A DNA stretch of 64,000 nucleotides from Herpomyces periplanetae (GCA_009733715.1 WMKJ01000052.1:29843-93842), one strand, 5' to 3'. Shown: positions 46,749-58,869, counted from the stretch's first letter. Made by a program: numbers and translations. Notes: generated from the sequence alone by a model not told the origin.

Positions 46749-49003
46749 TGTTGTTAGTATTATTACAATTAAGGTTTAACTGTGTAATGCGGGAGAAAGT
46801 TGGTATATGTTTGAGGATAGAGGACTGATTTCTTTGAGGGAGACCGTTGGTAAAGAAGATTAAACTGTGTTAATAACCTGGGTAGATTAGTATGAGATGT
46901 AGAGATGTGGTAGTAAGTGGTTAGATGAGATAGGCAGAGAGGCTGTAAGATTTGAAGGTTTTAACGAGTGAAATCAATGGAATGTGGACGGGAAAGAAGG
47001 AAATCATACGTAAAGGGTATTATTTATGGGGTGTAGGAAAGATTTATGAAGGGAAACGCAAAAAAAAGAGCATACCAAAGCTATGCGTGATGTTTTGATA
47101 AACTAACTGATCGATACGTAACTTGGGTATGATGTATGCAATACAGCAAAGTATAGATATCAAGGTGAAAGTGATAATAAACAAGGTAATTGAGGGAGAA
47201 ATATTTGCGGGATAAATGAATTCGAGAGGCAATGTAGAGAAATTGAAGAGAGTTTTAGATATACCGGGGGAGATTTAACATTAATAGAGTATGGAGAGAA
47301 GAATATAATTAGTTTCTCAAGGGTAAAATAACGGGTTGGAGGAAGAGCAACGTGATTAGGATGGCTGAGAAGAATAAAAGAAGTAGAGTGTAAAAGTGCA
47401 GTTTAAAGATTAGTGTTAATGTATGGATAAACAGCTGGACAATCCTATGTATAGTATGGTAACATATTGGGGAGAAGGGTATGGATATTAAGTGTGTGGA
47501 TGGATGGATGGGTGTTGAAACGGGGATGGGGAGGGGACAAAGATGAGGGAGAGGGTATATTGATATATGAGGGAGAAAACAGCGAACACACGTGGAGCAT
47601 GAACTGGTCAAGTAAATGACTTTTACTGGGACGCGGACACACAAACCAAGCAAGTTTAACCACCAACCTAAGGCAACGAATCGACCAAAGCAGAGGCGCA
47701 AAAAAGGTGATAAATACACACACTAAATGACAGGCAAACCTCGCCGATTTGTTTACATTCACAGCCGGAATAGAGCTGTGTGTATCGCTCCTGCCCGGTG
47801 CGCTAGCCCCGGAGTATTTGCTTTTCTGTTTCCCCAGAAACGCCCTACGGTTTTGTGGGTCCATCATTCACGCTTGTCTAGTTTGGTCCCTGCCAAGCTT
47901 CTTCACATGGTGTGACGTCATGTTATGTGTATAGGTTTGTTGTGGTGCAGCTGCGATACGCCGCCGTTTGATAATGCGCGGCGCTGCGATGCTTTCTGTA
48001 GCTACCTTTTGGCTATTTGTGTAGATTCTTCGTAAATGTCTTCCGCGATGCATGTCGGTTTATACCATTAAGAAATTACTTGCTACATTTACTACTTCCC
48101 ATTTATCATACCTCCACGTTCCTCAGTCATCTTGATCTATCTTTCCGTCATTCTTTACGTTACTGCCACGCAAATATATTGCAAATATCACCCTCATTTA
48201 ACACCGTGCGCGTGTATGTGTATGTATGTGTGTATGTGTGTATGTGTATATGTATATATGTGTATACACAACGTATTGCCTTCCACAAATTTTATTCGAG
48301 AAACAAAGATTTTAACTTGATCCTACACTCTAGTATTAATCTTACTAGTCAGCTGTAAATGGCTTCTACTTAATCTGTACCTTTATAGACCGTCGTTAAG
48401 CCATTTAACCCATGGTGGTTCGTTGCATTATCTTGTACCATGATAAACTTGGTTCTCATGTAGCCTTAGTTTCACACTTTTAATCAGATTTTCTATTTCC
48501 ATGCTAAGATATATCCTAAAGATATCCCTCCATTTTCAAAGATAGTATTGTTACGTGATATTTGTAGCATTATGCTATGCGAGATAGATTAATTGTTGAC
48601 TACTGGGCGTCATGAGGTAAAAGATTTCTGACAAGCTTAATCTCTTTAATGATAAGCGTTTTGTAGTAATATTGTCTGAGCACATTGGAATGATTATTTG
48701 GTATACGAATTAACCAGCTGCCATACATAAAAGGGGTGCTCTTGATATCATGCGCTGGACAAGGTTAGGGAAGAGTGGTAAATCATACAAAAATTACCAA
48801 AATGACTAAACCAAACAATAATCATACATTTTATGTTAACCAATCTTTCTACATCTTCAGCGACATCCAATAAGTTAAACGAAAGGGCCACATGCAGTGG
48901 TTGGGCATAGCATTACCCAGAATAGCTTTTCCATCGGGTAAAAGTAAAGACAATTTAGGATGCTATCGTGATGCAAGTAATGTGTGATCATAGTTAAAAT
49001 CAG
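46749..49003. other. Intergenic region at the core / accessory boundary
   Basis: About 2.25 kb. 46750-47300 is purine-rich on the forward strand, the leader side of the KEN protein. ORFs at 47309-47867 (136 and 140 codons, reverse, overlapping in two frames) are Leu/Ser/Pro-rich translations of a pyrimidine-rich leader-like sequence and have no motif. A GT repeat sits at 48206-48270. After about 48300 the sequence is AT-rich and featureless. Confidence 0.4.
48206..48270. repeat. GT/AT simple repeat
   Basis: About 65 bases of alternating GTGTAT units, close to the boundary between gene-dense DNA and the AT-rich region. Confidence 0.85.
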
Positions 49004-49747
49004 CTAATCCGATCTGATAGATTTTCTCCTTCTCACTGATTCATTACATGGAGGTTTGCCCGGGGATGTAAGCTGGCCGTTAAGGTCAATTTTAGATTGG
49101 GGAATTTCGACAAATTTGAGAATTGCGGCTCCTGGGATTTTTGGCCCTTCAATGCCCCATGAGAGAATCTTTTCAACTCTCAAATACGTGTTTATGGATT
49201 TATCGATAGAACCCATCGATACAAATAATACAACACCGTTCAAGGGGTGCAATATGTTAGTTTTGGGGTCATACCGAAAAAGGACTGGGTGATAAATATT
49301 TTCCTTCTTGTTCCCCAGGCTTAATTGGTTACCCTTGCTAAAAACTATCATATATGTAATTAGTTTCTCATAACGAAGGAAATAGCAAAAAGGTCGAATG
49401 GAGTAAATAAGCATTATTCACCATAGTAATTGGATACATTGGATTCATATTCAATTGTACAGACATTATCATTGCACATGAGATTGAATTCCTGGCTATT
49501 TGTCGGGCTTAATGGATTCTTCGTAACCATTTAACAAGTCAGAAATTTGGGTTTGAAACTAAATTTTAGCCATTCTTACTAGTATAATGGAGGTGGTGTA
49601 ATAGTCTATACTTGAATCTCCCGTTTGCACGACCAAAACAGGCTTGTGCGTGCTTTGAGGTTGTGTAACGGTGATGTAGCCTTTGTGAATGGAAAATATG
49701 GACCAAACGGGATAAATTAGCAACAAAATTGAAAAAAGGTTAATCAT
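49004..49747 (-). CDS. Small secreted protein, family member 1
   Basis: Unrecognised; 192 residues. Exons 49747-49580, 49491-49422 and 49344-49004; donors GTAAGA and GTGAAT, acceptors GCCAG and GATAG; phases 0 and 1. The start MINLFSILLLIYPVWSIFS is a typical signal peptide; the ATG 12 codons upstream is possible but would bury it. Then Y-I-T-V-T-Q-P-Q-S. The middle exon gives F-N-L-M-C-N-D-N-V-C-T-I-E-Y. Exon 3 has KENIYHPVLF, H-P-L-N-G-V-V-L-F and a region Y-L-R-V ... I-P-G-A-A-I-L-K-F that aligns with member 3 (Y-L-K-Y ... I-Q-G-L-V-L-K-S). The C-terminus is basic. The exon structure agrees with two neighbours at 50.1 and 52.1 kb. Most likely a secreted, fast-evolving (effector-like) protein; function unknown. 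Confidence 0.6.
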
Positions 49748-50141
49748 GACGAACAATTCTACGAGGGAGGGAGGAATTGCCAAAAATACTGCGTATAAAA
49801 TTTGTTGATTCGTTTAGTGAAAGGAATTAATGAAAGTACTGTGCGAAGAAACTTGTTAATTTGTTTGGTGGAGGGGAATTGAAAGAATATATAATTAAAG
49901 TATTGGGAAAATTTAGGGCAAAATTATCCAAAATTTGTGGAATCATGATTATGTGGCTTTACGCATTATGATTTACAATAGTTTTTAATACGTTAACTAA
50001 ATTAATTGCAATTTCAAGATTAGAAAGTAAATTGCTACACTTAAGGTAAACTTATGCTAAAAAAAAATTTTTTACATGATTAATGAATTTATAGATGACA
50101 GGTGTAAAATATATAGAAAGGCATATAGTGAATATAAAATT
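49748..50141. other. Intergenic, secreted-family genes 1 and 2
   Basis: About 390 AT-rich bases: promoter side of family member 1 and 3' side of member 2. Nothing else is seen. Confidence 0.4.
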
Positions 50142-50880
50142 TTAAACGTCACTTTCGTAATTATTGCACAGTTGTTCACGTCGACTAACAATTTGTTCAC
50201 AACACGGGACCACACGCAGATGAAAAGTATCTTGAGATGTTTTTTTAAAAATGCGCATGATAGAGTTTTTAACGCCAATTTGCTGGACAATTACAGGTTG
50301 GGAATTGAAAGTTTTTGTTAAATACAATGGTTTAAAAGTTCCTGATGAAGGAACTATTAATCGGGTTCCATAATCAATGGAAAATATTTGCGGTGAAGTG
50401 ATTATATTCGCTGTAAGTTCCAATAAGAGTTCACCGTTTTTGCCTTTGATCACTGTTGAGAGTTGGATGAGAACTTTGAGTTAGACATCCGATATCTCGG
50501 AAACGATAATTTTGGAGGGAGAATTAGTTTTTTCGAACATACTACTGTATCCATGTCCTTGAAGATAGTATACAAGTTCGCAACTTTTTGGGGATTTACA
50601 AATGAGCCGAAAGGTCGGCTGAAGGCAGGGAACTCCTGATCCCTAACGAAGAAAATTTAAGTCGGTTTGTACCTATCGGCGAGGGAATCAGAAAACCTAC
50701 GTAGTAAATTGTGTACAATCCAAATTTATCCTGATGTAATGAATTATCCAAACACAAAACCTGAAATACTTTTTTACTATTTACAGGTGCAAATTCAGGG
50801 ATGACTCTCACGATTGATATATAATATGCCCAAATTGTTGAAATTAGAGAAAAAAGAAAGACTGTTGTAAATGGGGCCAT
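50142..50880 (-). CDS. Small secreted protein, family member 2
   Basis: Unrecognised; 196 residues. Exons 50880-50701, 50642-50543 and 50452-50142; donors GTAGGT and GTATGT, acceptors GTTAG and AACAG; phases 0 and 1. The start MAPFTTVFLFSLISTIWA is a signal peptide, followed by Y-I-S-I-V-R-V-I-P. The middle exon, exactly 100 bases as in member 3, reads F-R-L-I-C-K-S-P-K-S-C-E-L-V-Y-Y, with one more Cys just before (V-P-C-L). Exon 3 starts MIKGKNGELLLELTANI and has four further Cys near the C-terminus (two adjacent). The odd number and spacing of Cys suggest disulfides in a secreted protein. Three separate ORFs only make sense when joined this way, and the joins keep the family's phases. Confidence 0.62.
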
Positions 50881-52109
50881 GCCTTTTTTTCAAAATTAAA
50901 GAATAGTTGAAGCGAGTTAAGTTATTCAATGTGTTCTATATGAAATTATTAAGAGGTACTATCCGATAAACTTTCAGCTATTCGTTAGGGAAGTTTGTCC
51001 AACTTGTACAAGAAAATTAACTCTAACAACCATTGTATCGGCGAGGACATTACTTACCTTCTTATATGCAAATTTTGAACATTGTGACTTGTGAGAAACG
51101 AGTTGAAGGTAGTAATGGAGAGCTCAATTTGATAAATTCTTCCTGCAGAATTATGATACGACATATTCATAAAGCTGCATTACGGATTCTTAGGTCTTCA
51201 AATAGGAATGATTCGATTTGTTGGCTAATTTGCCGGACCATAGTTGGAAAATCTTTTCTATTTAGGCTCTGGGATGAAGATGCTATATATTTGCACTGCA
51301 GTGTTCATGGTATAAATTTTCCAAGCTGCCAATTGAGTGAAGCCTGCGATGATTCCATCATATATTGCTTTACTTAATCGAAAAGTGAACTTTGGAGTGT
51401 ATGAGATGTATAGACTGAAATTGTCGGGTTTTGGATACCATTTTTTGGGGTCCCCCCCACCATTAGAATGCCCCACTGAAACCATCTAGCGCTTAAATTA
51501 TGCTTTCAAAGTATGTTAACGTTTATAAATCAAATTTCTCGTCGGGATTATACGATTTCTTGTTGATGGGAAAGTGGCCAACCAAAAATTTGGAAATAGA
51601 TGTTAGGTTGGGAAGATAAAACCATTTTTATGACGGCATTAAAGGTGAAAATCAGTGGAAATTCCGCTGATAAAGTTCTGAGAAAGACAAGATAGATTTT
51701 GAAAAATACTCAGGTTGAAAAATGAAGTTCTTGTATCTTTTATTAATGCTTGGGGATAACGGGTATACAAGGCTTAGGCGGAATGTAATATAATTGAATA
51801 TTTCAACGTGCTAAGGGAAACGTAAAGTAAAATGGACGGGAGAGAGATTAGGCCAACAAAACCCGATTAAGTATTTTTACATAACTAAATAACATTGACT
51901 GAACCGAGTCATGATTTAAATTATAAAATGTACCTTTCAGACCGTTTGTAATTATAACAATTGAGAATTCGAATAAGATTGTTTGGAATCCGTGAATGCT
52001 AAACCGTCGAATGATATTACTTTGTTATTGAACTTTTCGTGTAAATCAAGGGATTTAATATATAGAACCAAGCGGAGAATCTTTGACAGAAATACCACAA
52101 AATATTATC
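50881..52109. other. AT-rich spacer with possible gene relics
   Basis: About 1.2 kb. On the reverse strand, 51485-51258 (YPKPDNFSLYISY, FTFRLSKAIYDGIIAGF) and, in another frame, about 51250-51150 (KDFPTMVRQISQQIESF) look protein-like but cannot be joined by any splice site I see; they may be a broken gene. A forward ATG near 51732 followed by KFLYLLLML may be a relic signal exon. Low confidence. Confidence 0.25.
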
Positions 52110-52961
52110 ATGACTATATTTATGGTAAAAATCCATATATTTCTGTGGATTCAGCTTAGTTTAAGCTTTTGGTTTCATCAAAAAGCCAAATTTTTCCTAT
52201 ATGTTGAAAATGTATATCCTTTTCCTGTGTACAGTTTCAGATTTATCTCTGCAACTCCTGAAGCCGATAGTATCAATATTGAACTTCACACTGTGGTGAG
52301 TAAAGCCTGGATTATTATCATGTTAAATTCATTCTCTTGTTACAAACCAATCATCACCAGAATCCGACTAAACAAGCTTCAAAAATTTGCTCGTTCAGGC
52401 ACATCACGAAACTTATCCGGCTCTTAAGTTTCAAAGAATTTGCGATATGAATTTTAAGTGTGTTATGTACTACAAGAATGGCAAATCTAAATACTTCTGT
52501 AATGAATAATTTTGAAATTGGTTGATAAATTCACTAATATCTTCTTTTTCTCAGTAACTCCAAATGAATTTGATCGTTTAATTTTAAAGAAATCATTCAA
52601 AGAAAATCAAAAACCGGCATTCTTCAACGTTAATTTTCAGGATATATATCAAGTTTTTCTTCCTGAAGACAAATTATTCTCTTTAGAGCATACGGATAGA
52701 AATTTTACCAAGGGTTACCTCAAATATATAGATAGATTTAGCATTGAACCGCACGAAATTCAAGGATTGGTTCTTAAATCCGTTAAGACAGATTCAAGAT
52801 ATGAACAGAAAATTTATCAAGCACAAGATAATACTGTCGTGGAGCGTCACGTATTAGAAACCATAGATTTTACTAAAGACATATATACCGATAAGGATCT
52901 CACTTACCTACTTTCACTTAACCAGTTTAGAAACGATTCTTCCCGTCCATGTACTACTTAA
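52110..52961 (+). CDS. Small secreted protein, family member 3
   Basis: Unrecognised; 230 residues. Exons 52110-52295, 52399-52498 and 52555-52961; donors GTGAGT and GTAATG, acceptors TTCAG and CTCAG; phases 0 and 1. The signal peptide is MTIFMVKIHIFLWIQLSLSF (an ATG at 52122 would also serve), followed by F-L-Y-V-E-N-V-Y-P. The middle exon is 100 bases: A-H-H-E-T-Y-P-A-L-K then F-Q-R-I-C-D-M-N-F-K-C-V-M-Y-Y. Exon 3 (135 codons) is rich in charged residues: FDRLILKKSFKENQKPAFF, F-L-P-E-D-K-L-F-S, Y-L-K-Y, EIQGLVLKSV. It is the longest member and on the opposite strand from the other two. Confidence rests on the shared architecture, since no motif from a known family is visible. Confidence 0.62.
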
Positions 52962-55900
52962 AATTCTCAAGATGAAACATTCAATGGAAAACTGTAGTTT
53001 TTTCCTCTAATATATCATCTTCGCCGCAAATCTAGTTTCTTCATTAATTTGTACATAAAATTCCCTAATGGACATCCTAGTCGTGATCTACAAAATCTTG
53101 ACACTTTTCATCATTGTTTCGGTTTCTTCATAAATGGATTCTTTCAATATATGCGGTTTTAAGAATTATCCCGACTTTGCACAAACTAAATCCGAAATTT
53201 CTGCTCGCAACTATTTCTTGCGCTCAACTATGCCCATTTAGTCATTTTAGGTATTTATTACCTCCAATTCAATTTGCTTTAAGTCTAATTATTCTTACTC
53301 GACAGTTCCGCACTTGCATTATTACACTTAAGTGTAATTAACATTTCAAACCGCTATATTATTTTTTTCTCCAAAAATTATCCCCTTCTACTGTAATCGA
53401 TCGAATTGCTTCCACCTAAGATATCTTGTGCCCAACTCTCATATAAATATCACCAACTGTAATGATAATTGCAACATTCCTTTGCACATAATATAAAATA
53501 CTGTGTTTAATATACATCACTTTTAACTACAAAATTATCGCCTTTCTCTTTACCTCATCTAGCAAAGATTCAATAAATTCAAGTGAACTCTTCATGACAA
53601 GATTCAACTTTTAGTTAATACTTAACTTCCCATAACAAACTTATTCAATTAAACCAAACCTTGCGGGACCAATTTGCATAATTCCTGCTACATGAGAACC
53701 AAAATATTATAAAAACAATATATTCCGCGGATCCCGCACTAGATTTAAACCCTTTATTACACAACCTGTAAATCTATACTTCGAGCCACCCTGGGAAATT
53801 TCAATGAATCTAGAAGAGCTATAAAATTCATCCCATCCTTATGTCAAAAGTAATTTACTAATCATTAAACTTCTGAAGTTCTCCCACTGGCTTCTTTATT
53901 TCATTGTGACAGCTCCTCCTTACGAAAACACCACCACAAAGGTCTAAAGGATGTAGTCAAGAATGAAATAGTTAAGTCTCGTCAACCAAAAATCTCCAAC
54001 GTGTTAATCCCACTAGCTATAACAATAACCATCTTTAAGGACGTCAATCAGTGAAAACCTCGTAAAATTATCAGGTCATCCCGTTACTGTCTCCAACAAA
54101 CATACCCAGCATCTTCAGAAAACACAAACATCCTTGAAATGTTCTTGTCATTCTGTCTCACCAGTACTTTGCCTCAAAAGCGATTGTGAATTGGTTTCCA
54201 TTTTTACAAAATTTTCTCCACTTTTCAAATCCTCCGTTCCGAACGGAAAACTTCTTACGACATTAACAAAAAATACATAGCTAAGAAATCTTTTAAAGTT
54301 ACTTCAACGGAAATGATCTGGAAAGATCAGTTTCTTTATAAAATAATGTCTGCAATGAGTTGCCAAAATCTGGATTTTGGACTCTTCAGAACTAACCTAA
54401 GCATTCCAAACACCCAAAATCACCCCCAATTCTTTCTCCATCTGGCTCCCATACTATTTCGCCGTCTATCCTACTCCAAATATACCTCAATAGCCAAATC
54501 ATGCTTTGTATAAATATATTAAATTACTCTACATAACTTGATGTATGCGCAAATATTCAAAATTGCCGTTGACTTACTATGCCAAACGTCGTAATTAATA
54601 TGTAACTTATGTGTCAATACATACCATTAACCATTTCTTGATTGGGTATTCCACCGATGTGCCTCGGGTCCGGTATATATGGAAGTGATACACTACCCAT
54701 AAATTTAATGTAATCAAAAAATTACGGCAATATATCACGTTTACTAAATAACTATTCTAGATTAAAAATAATGGATTCAAAATCAGATCCAATGGGAATA
54801 GAGTAAATATTGCCGATATAAAGGGATGTTACTAAATTCCAGCGAGTTTAATCTCTAACTACTTGACTTTGCGATTTTACTTATCAATTAACACGTGTAA
54901 AATTTCATGAATATCTTGCAGATGCCTTATAAACTGAATTCCACTTTAAGCTGGCTGCAATTCATCATTAGATCTCCATGCGAAATGCTTCGGAAAACAT
55001 TCACAGCTGTCTCTATTCATAAAGTAAATCAAATCTAAACAAAATACTATTAGAAGATTTTCCCCGCCGAACGAGCTACTGATTATACATCATTTACGGG
55101 GTTGAGCAGAAACGTTCTTATTGAGCCCGACACCAGATCAGTATAAAATACCCGCTAACTATGTATTGCCAGAACCGTACAATAATACCATTTTGGCTCA
55201 ACTTCTCCCATGCTTTCGCACGATTCAATACAAATTTTCTTTATATACTACCGTTCACTTATAAGTTTTATTTCTTTCCAAAAAAAATCATTTTAAATCT
55301 GGTAATTTTTTAATTTACATTGTATAAATCCTGGACAACTTTGCCTGTCAGTTCTAATCATAGTACGTCATACAAGTTCCTTTGTGGCTCTTGTCTTTCC
55401 CCTTGAGTTTCTTCATTCTGAGACAAATTGCTCAAGCTTCCACAAGACATCTCTCGTCTCAGCATAATGTAATTCAAATCATAGACTATTCAACGTGACC
55501 GCAATACCTTTGTGCAAGAGGTACAGACAGCCCACTAATTTTGTAAATCTCAACACTCGATCAGGTGCATATTATGTAAACATACCCCAATTATATCAAT
55601 CCGGAAGCCAAATTTGGTAGCGATCGGACTCTTCGGAAAAGCATTCCTTATTTTGGCCAATGCTGAGAAAAAGGTTGCACGTGATTGGTAACAAAATATT
55701 GGTACAAAATTTACTTGTGTATTGAAATCTTGAGCAACATGGTCAGTTTTGAAAATATTCGATTTTTAGAATATGGTAATATGTTTTTAGCTCCATATAT
55801 GCACGAGTTAATGTTTAAAATTTTCACACTATTCTACGCCCTTGTCGGCCAAGACATGCTCCTTCAGGTACTTTTTATTGAGTTTTAAGTGATTTTAGAA

Positions 55901-56820
55901 GTCATTTTTTTACTTTTTGGGACCTCAAACACCAAATCAAAGTCCTTACAATACTGAACACGCCAATTGTCAAACATTTTAGCCTCTTAAGATAATCTTC
56001 CCTACATCGCTTTTACGCAGAAATGATATTTTTATTCACAGAGTTGCATCCAGACTATGTGGGTATCGCGAGAAATGTTAAGATCATCATCTCGTAAAAC
56101 TTTCCACAACTGTCTTATGCGAATCTGTTTTAATCATAAAGTCGCTTGGCCAACTATTTTTAAATGTGATTGTCTTGCAGGCCTCACATTTCTGTGCCCC
56201 AACGCGTTGGGGCAAAATTTCAAGACCACGTATGACTTTTCTAACATTTAAGCTAGCTAAGCCTTTTATCAATTATTAAACGCCACTATCATTTTAGTCT
56301 TTCAAGATTTAAAATTCGGCAGCATTAACTTTGTTCGATATCTCAGATGGCAAGTTTTATTCTGCGATGAATGGGTTTTATATAACAAAAGCTGCTAAAT
56401 ACTTCATTTTTTGTACTATTCTAGAGTCAAATTATGCCCAAATTTTGAAGATGCCTGCTACGAAGGAATCACTCGCGGCACGTATTTGCTACGCAAATTC
56501 GCCACATAGCATGTCATGTGGAAAGAACTCGTAACTGCTAAACAGAACGGCAACTTGTAGCATTACGTGATATTATCAGGTGAGGTTAGCTTTTCCGTCT
56601 TCAGGTTGCGAGCATAGGAAAATGTGCTGTCTGCACATATCGTGAATAGGAGAAACACAGTTCACACAAGCGGTTAGCTAGCCTGCTAGATTGCATTCTA
56701 GCGAATAACGTGATTCGGTGGTCAGAGTTAAATGTTAAATCACGTGAAGGAAAAGCGGGTAGCTTTTTAGTTTCATGATGCAAGCACGGCGCATTACGGT
56801 GATGTTGCCTGCAACAAAAT
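52962..56820. other. AT-rich region without a supported gene
   Basis: About 3.9 kb. Short ORFs at 53114-53341, 54313-54513, 55685-55888, 56057-56251 and 56331-56534 are under 76 codons. The ones near 55.7 and 56.1 kb have hydrophobic or Cys-containing stretches but no joinable exons that I can find. CACGTG-containing sites near 55678 and 56741. No clear repeat. Confidence 0.4.
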
Positions 56821-56829
56821 ATCAGTTGT

Positions 56830-57895
56830 CTTGCACTTTACCCTGCTGCCAGGCGCTGTTTACTTGGCAGAATAAGGCACAAGATAACGTTATGAATGTA
56901 GCTATAACTTTGAAACAAGCTGCTTGTCCTATTCGACTAGAATAGATAAGGAACAGCGATCCTCCAAACAAATCACAGGTTTATTTTGATGAAGTAAACC
57001 AAACACAAGACAAAAGATGTTCAACTAAAATAAATTAGTTAAGAAAAATTCCCTTTTAAAATAGGGAAGTGAAAATATACTTGAGGAAGAGATTGATCTT
57101 CCAATGTCTCAATATAGAGGGGATCAAGATTGGCTTAAATACAAAAGCTATGGAGTGAAGGACAGTGAAATCTATGCCTTCTTGATAAACAATACTATCA
57201 AGACTTTGCACAAAAGAACAGCATGTGTGCACTTGCCATTATCTCGGAAGGAGTAATCACTATCGATTATTTCCAACTATTGCCAACTGCAATACTCGTA
57301 GCATATCCGGTGTGATATGAGCAATATTTAAAAGCAATGACAACACAATCTAACTGAAGACATACCTGGTAATGACAATCTAAACTCCGGTCATGATTAG
57401 CAAATATCATACAAATTTACCGCCATTGGGTTTATGAGCACCAGCTCTCTCTGCCAAACATTGATTATTATCGAGAGCCACTTAGAATACACATCTCTGG
57501 CCCTAGCTCACTACGATCATCATATTATTGGAACTAATTACTTTATGCCATTAGGTGAATAGATAACTATCAATTAGCAACTTTTACTTGGAGCTGCCGA
57601 GAGACTAACCATCTTTCTTCATGTCGATAAACAAAGCCAAGCCATTGTCAAAACTAACTGCTCTCAATTGGAGGGCACCTAAATCATTCACGTATAATAT
57701 CAGCGACGTGCTCCGACGCTCGCATATCTTTGATGGGAGTATTACTGGTGCTGCGTAGATCCAGCTATCTATGTACTATTTATATGAAAGCTAAGTACTA
57801 GTAAAAGCTATCATTCATAACTTCCGACAGCAAGCCAAGAAGAACAAAACATTAGAGTATTCCTAACGAGGCCTTACTCTGTAACACCCTTCTCC
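56830..57895 (+). repeat. Dispersed repeat, copy A (direct)
   Basis: About 1 kb, non-coding, similar to copies B and C. Shared landmarks in order: a GCAGNNNGGC...TTTACTTGG stretch near 56850, ATCCTCCAAACA with AAACACAAGACAAAA (56962-57015), AATAATC-like and GCAATACTCGTAGCATAT (57290-57307), GCAATGACAACACAATCTAACTGAA (57334), TTGGGTTTAT (57427), GAGAGCCACTTAGAA (57474) and TACTCTGTAACAC near 57880. The left edge seems shorter than in B and C. Stops in all frames. Confidence 0.7.
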
Positions 57896-58086
57896 TGTAG
57901 TCACCTCCATTCTGCAATAACTGACGTCTGCTATTAACATCTCAATCTAGGAGACAATTCTCGGTAAAATTCCTACAAGACACAAACGTAATTTTCTTTA
58001 TTCGCAATTACGTGAATAAAATAAGTATGTCATAGTGTATTTTATTGGTAAGGCAATTAGAATTTTTTTAATTTATTTTTATTAAC

Positions 58087-58395
58087 ATGGTTAGTTACAA
58101 AATTGGATTTGTGTTGTTCTTACTTATCCGTACCACTTTCACAGTAACTTTATTTAAAAATATAATAAACCTTCTGCATTTGTCAGAATCATCATCCTTA
58201 TTGAAACAGAAAGTGTGTGGGTCTCTTCTACAAGCTGTTACACCAGGATCATCACCTTTCATTTTCAAAACGGTTTTACGATTAAACACAATGGGGATCA
58301 ATTTAGAACTAGAGAATTTTTCGGATTTTTCCTTGTCAAAGATCTCAATATCACCAGTATTCTGGTTTGTTGCAAAGGTTACTAATAAAATATAA
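58087..58395 (+). CDS. Putative small secreted protein (weak)
   Basis: 102 residues in one exon, beginning MVSYKIGFVLFLLIRTTFT, a good signal-peptide shape. The rest (KNIINLLHLSESS, VCGSLLQAVTPGSSPFIFK, INLELENFSDFS) has one Cys and no family motif. I could not place the conserved FxxxC middle exon. It may be a different small secreted gene, a relic, or chance. Confidence 0.3.
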   Translation: MVSYKIGFVLFLLIRTTFTVTLFKNIINLLHLSESSSLLKQKVCGSLLQAVTPGSSPFIFKTVLRLNTMGINLELENFSDFSLSKISISPVFWFVAKVTNKI

Positions 58396-58408
58396 GTAAA
58401 GGCTTACT

Positions 58409-58745
58409 TCATTTACTCCTCGTACCTCTTTCGTGCGTGTTTTTATTGAATCCTTTTATAAAACGTTTCGGAGTGAATGCTATAAGCCAACTAAGACTGT
58501 TATTAAATTTTCCATAAACATTAAAATAAATATATTTACGGTGATTCATAAAATTTGCGTCTGCCGCTGATTTGCAGACAAAGACTTTCTTCATGAAGTA
58601 CAAGCGAATATATATGTTTTTTTTGCACAATATCCAAGTTTCTGGTGCATTCTGATCGTACAGCACGAACAGAGTAGTATTGTTTATTTGAATAAACAAA
58701 TTGTTTTATTATTATAACCATAAGAAGCAAATTTCTTACAATCAT
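58409..58745 (-). pseudogene. Possible decayed member of the secreted family
   Basis: Starts MIVRNLLLMVIIIKQFVYS, a signal peptide, then Y-Y-S-V-R-A-V-R-S, which lines up with Y-I-T-V-T-Q-P-Q-S of member 1, and both run on to L-x-[IV]-V-Q. The first frame stops soon after. An overlapping second frame continues (V-F-V-C-K-S-A-A ... YIYFNVYGKFN) to 58409 but no splice joins them. A frameshifted relic fits best. Confidence 0.3.
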
Positions 58746-58869
58746 TTTGAACAAAATGTAAGAAATCTAATATTTAAAAACCATTTGAAAATGAAATCCA
58801 AAGTGTTTGGAATGGCTATATTTCTGAGGTTAACCCAAGCTATTTTAAATATTCATTAGCGCCCATTAA

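Larger units (their letters stand above)
57896..58869. other. Spacer between repeat copies A and B, with two ORFs
   Basis: Contains a forward ORF at 58087-58395 (102 codons) and reverse ORFs at 58409-58754; each is described separately. Otherwise AT-rich, with no motif seen. Confidence 0.4.

Noticed and set aside
47309-47867. Reverse ORFs of 136 and 140 codons
   Set aside because: They overlap in two frames and translate a pyrimidine-rich leader-like sequence; no domain is visible.
53114-53341. 75-codon ORF starting MFRFLHKWILSIYAVL
   Set aside because: The hydrophobic start looks like a signal peptide, but no second exon with the family motif can be joined, and there is no other support.
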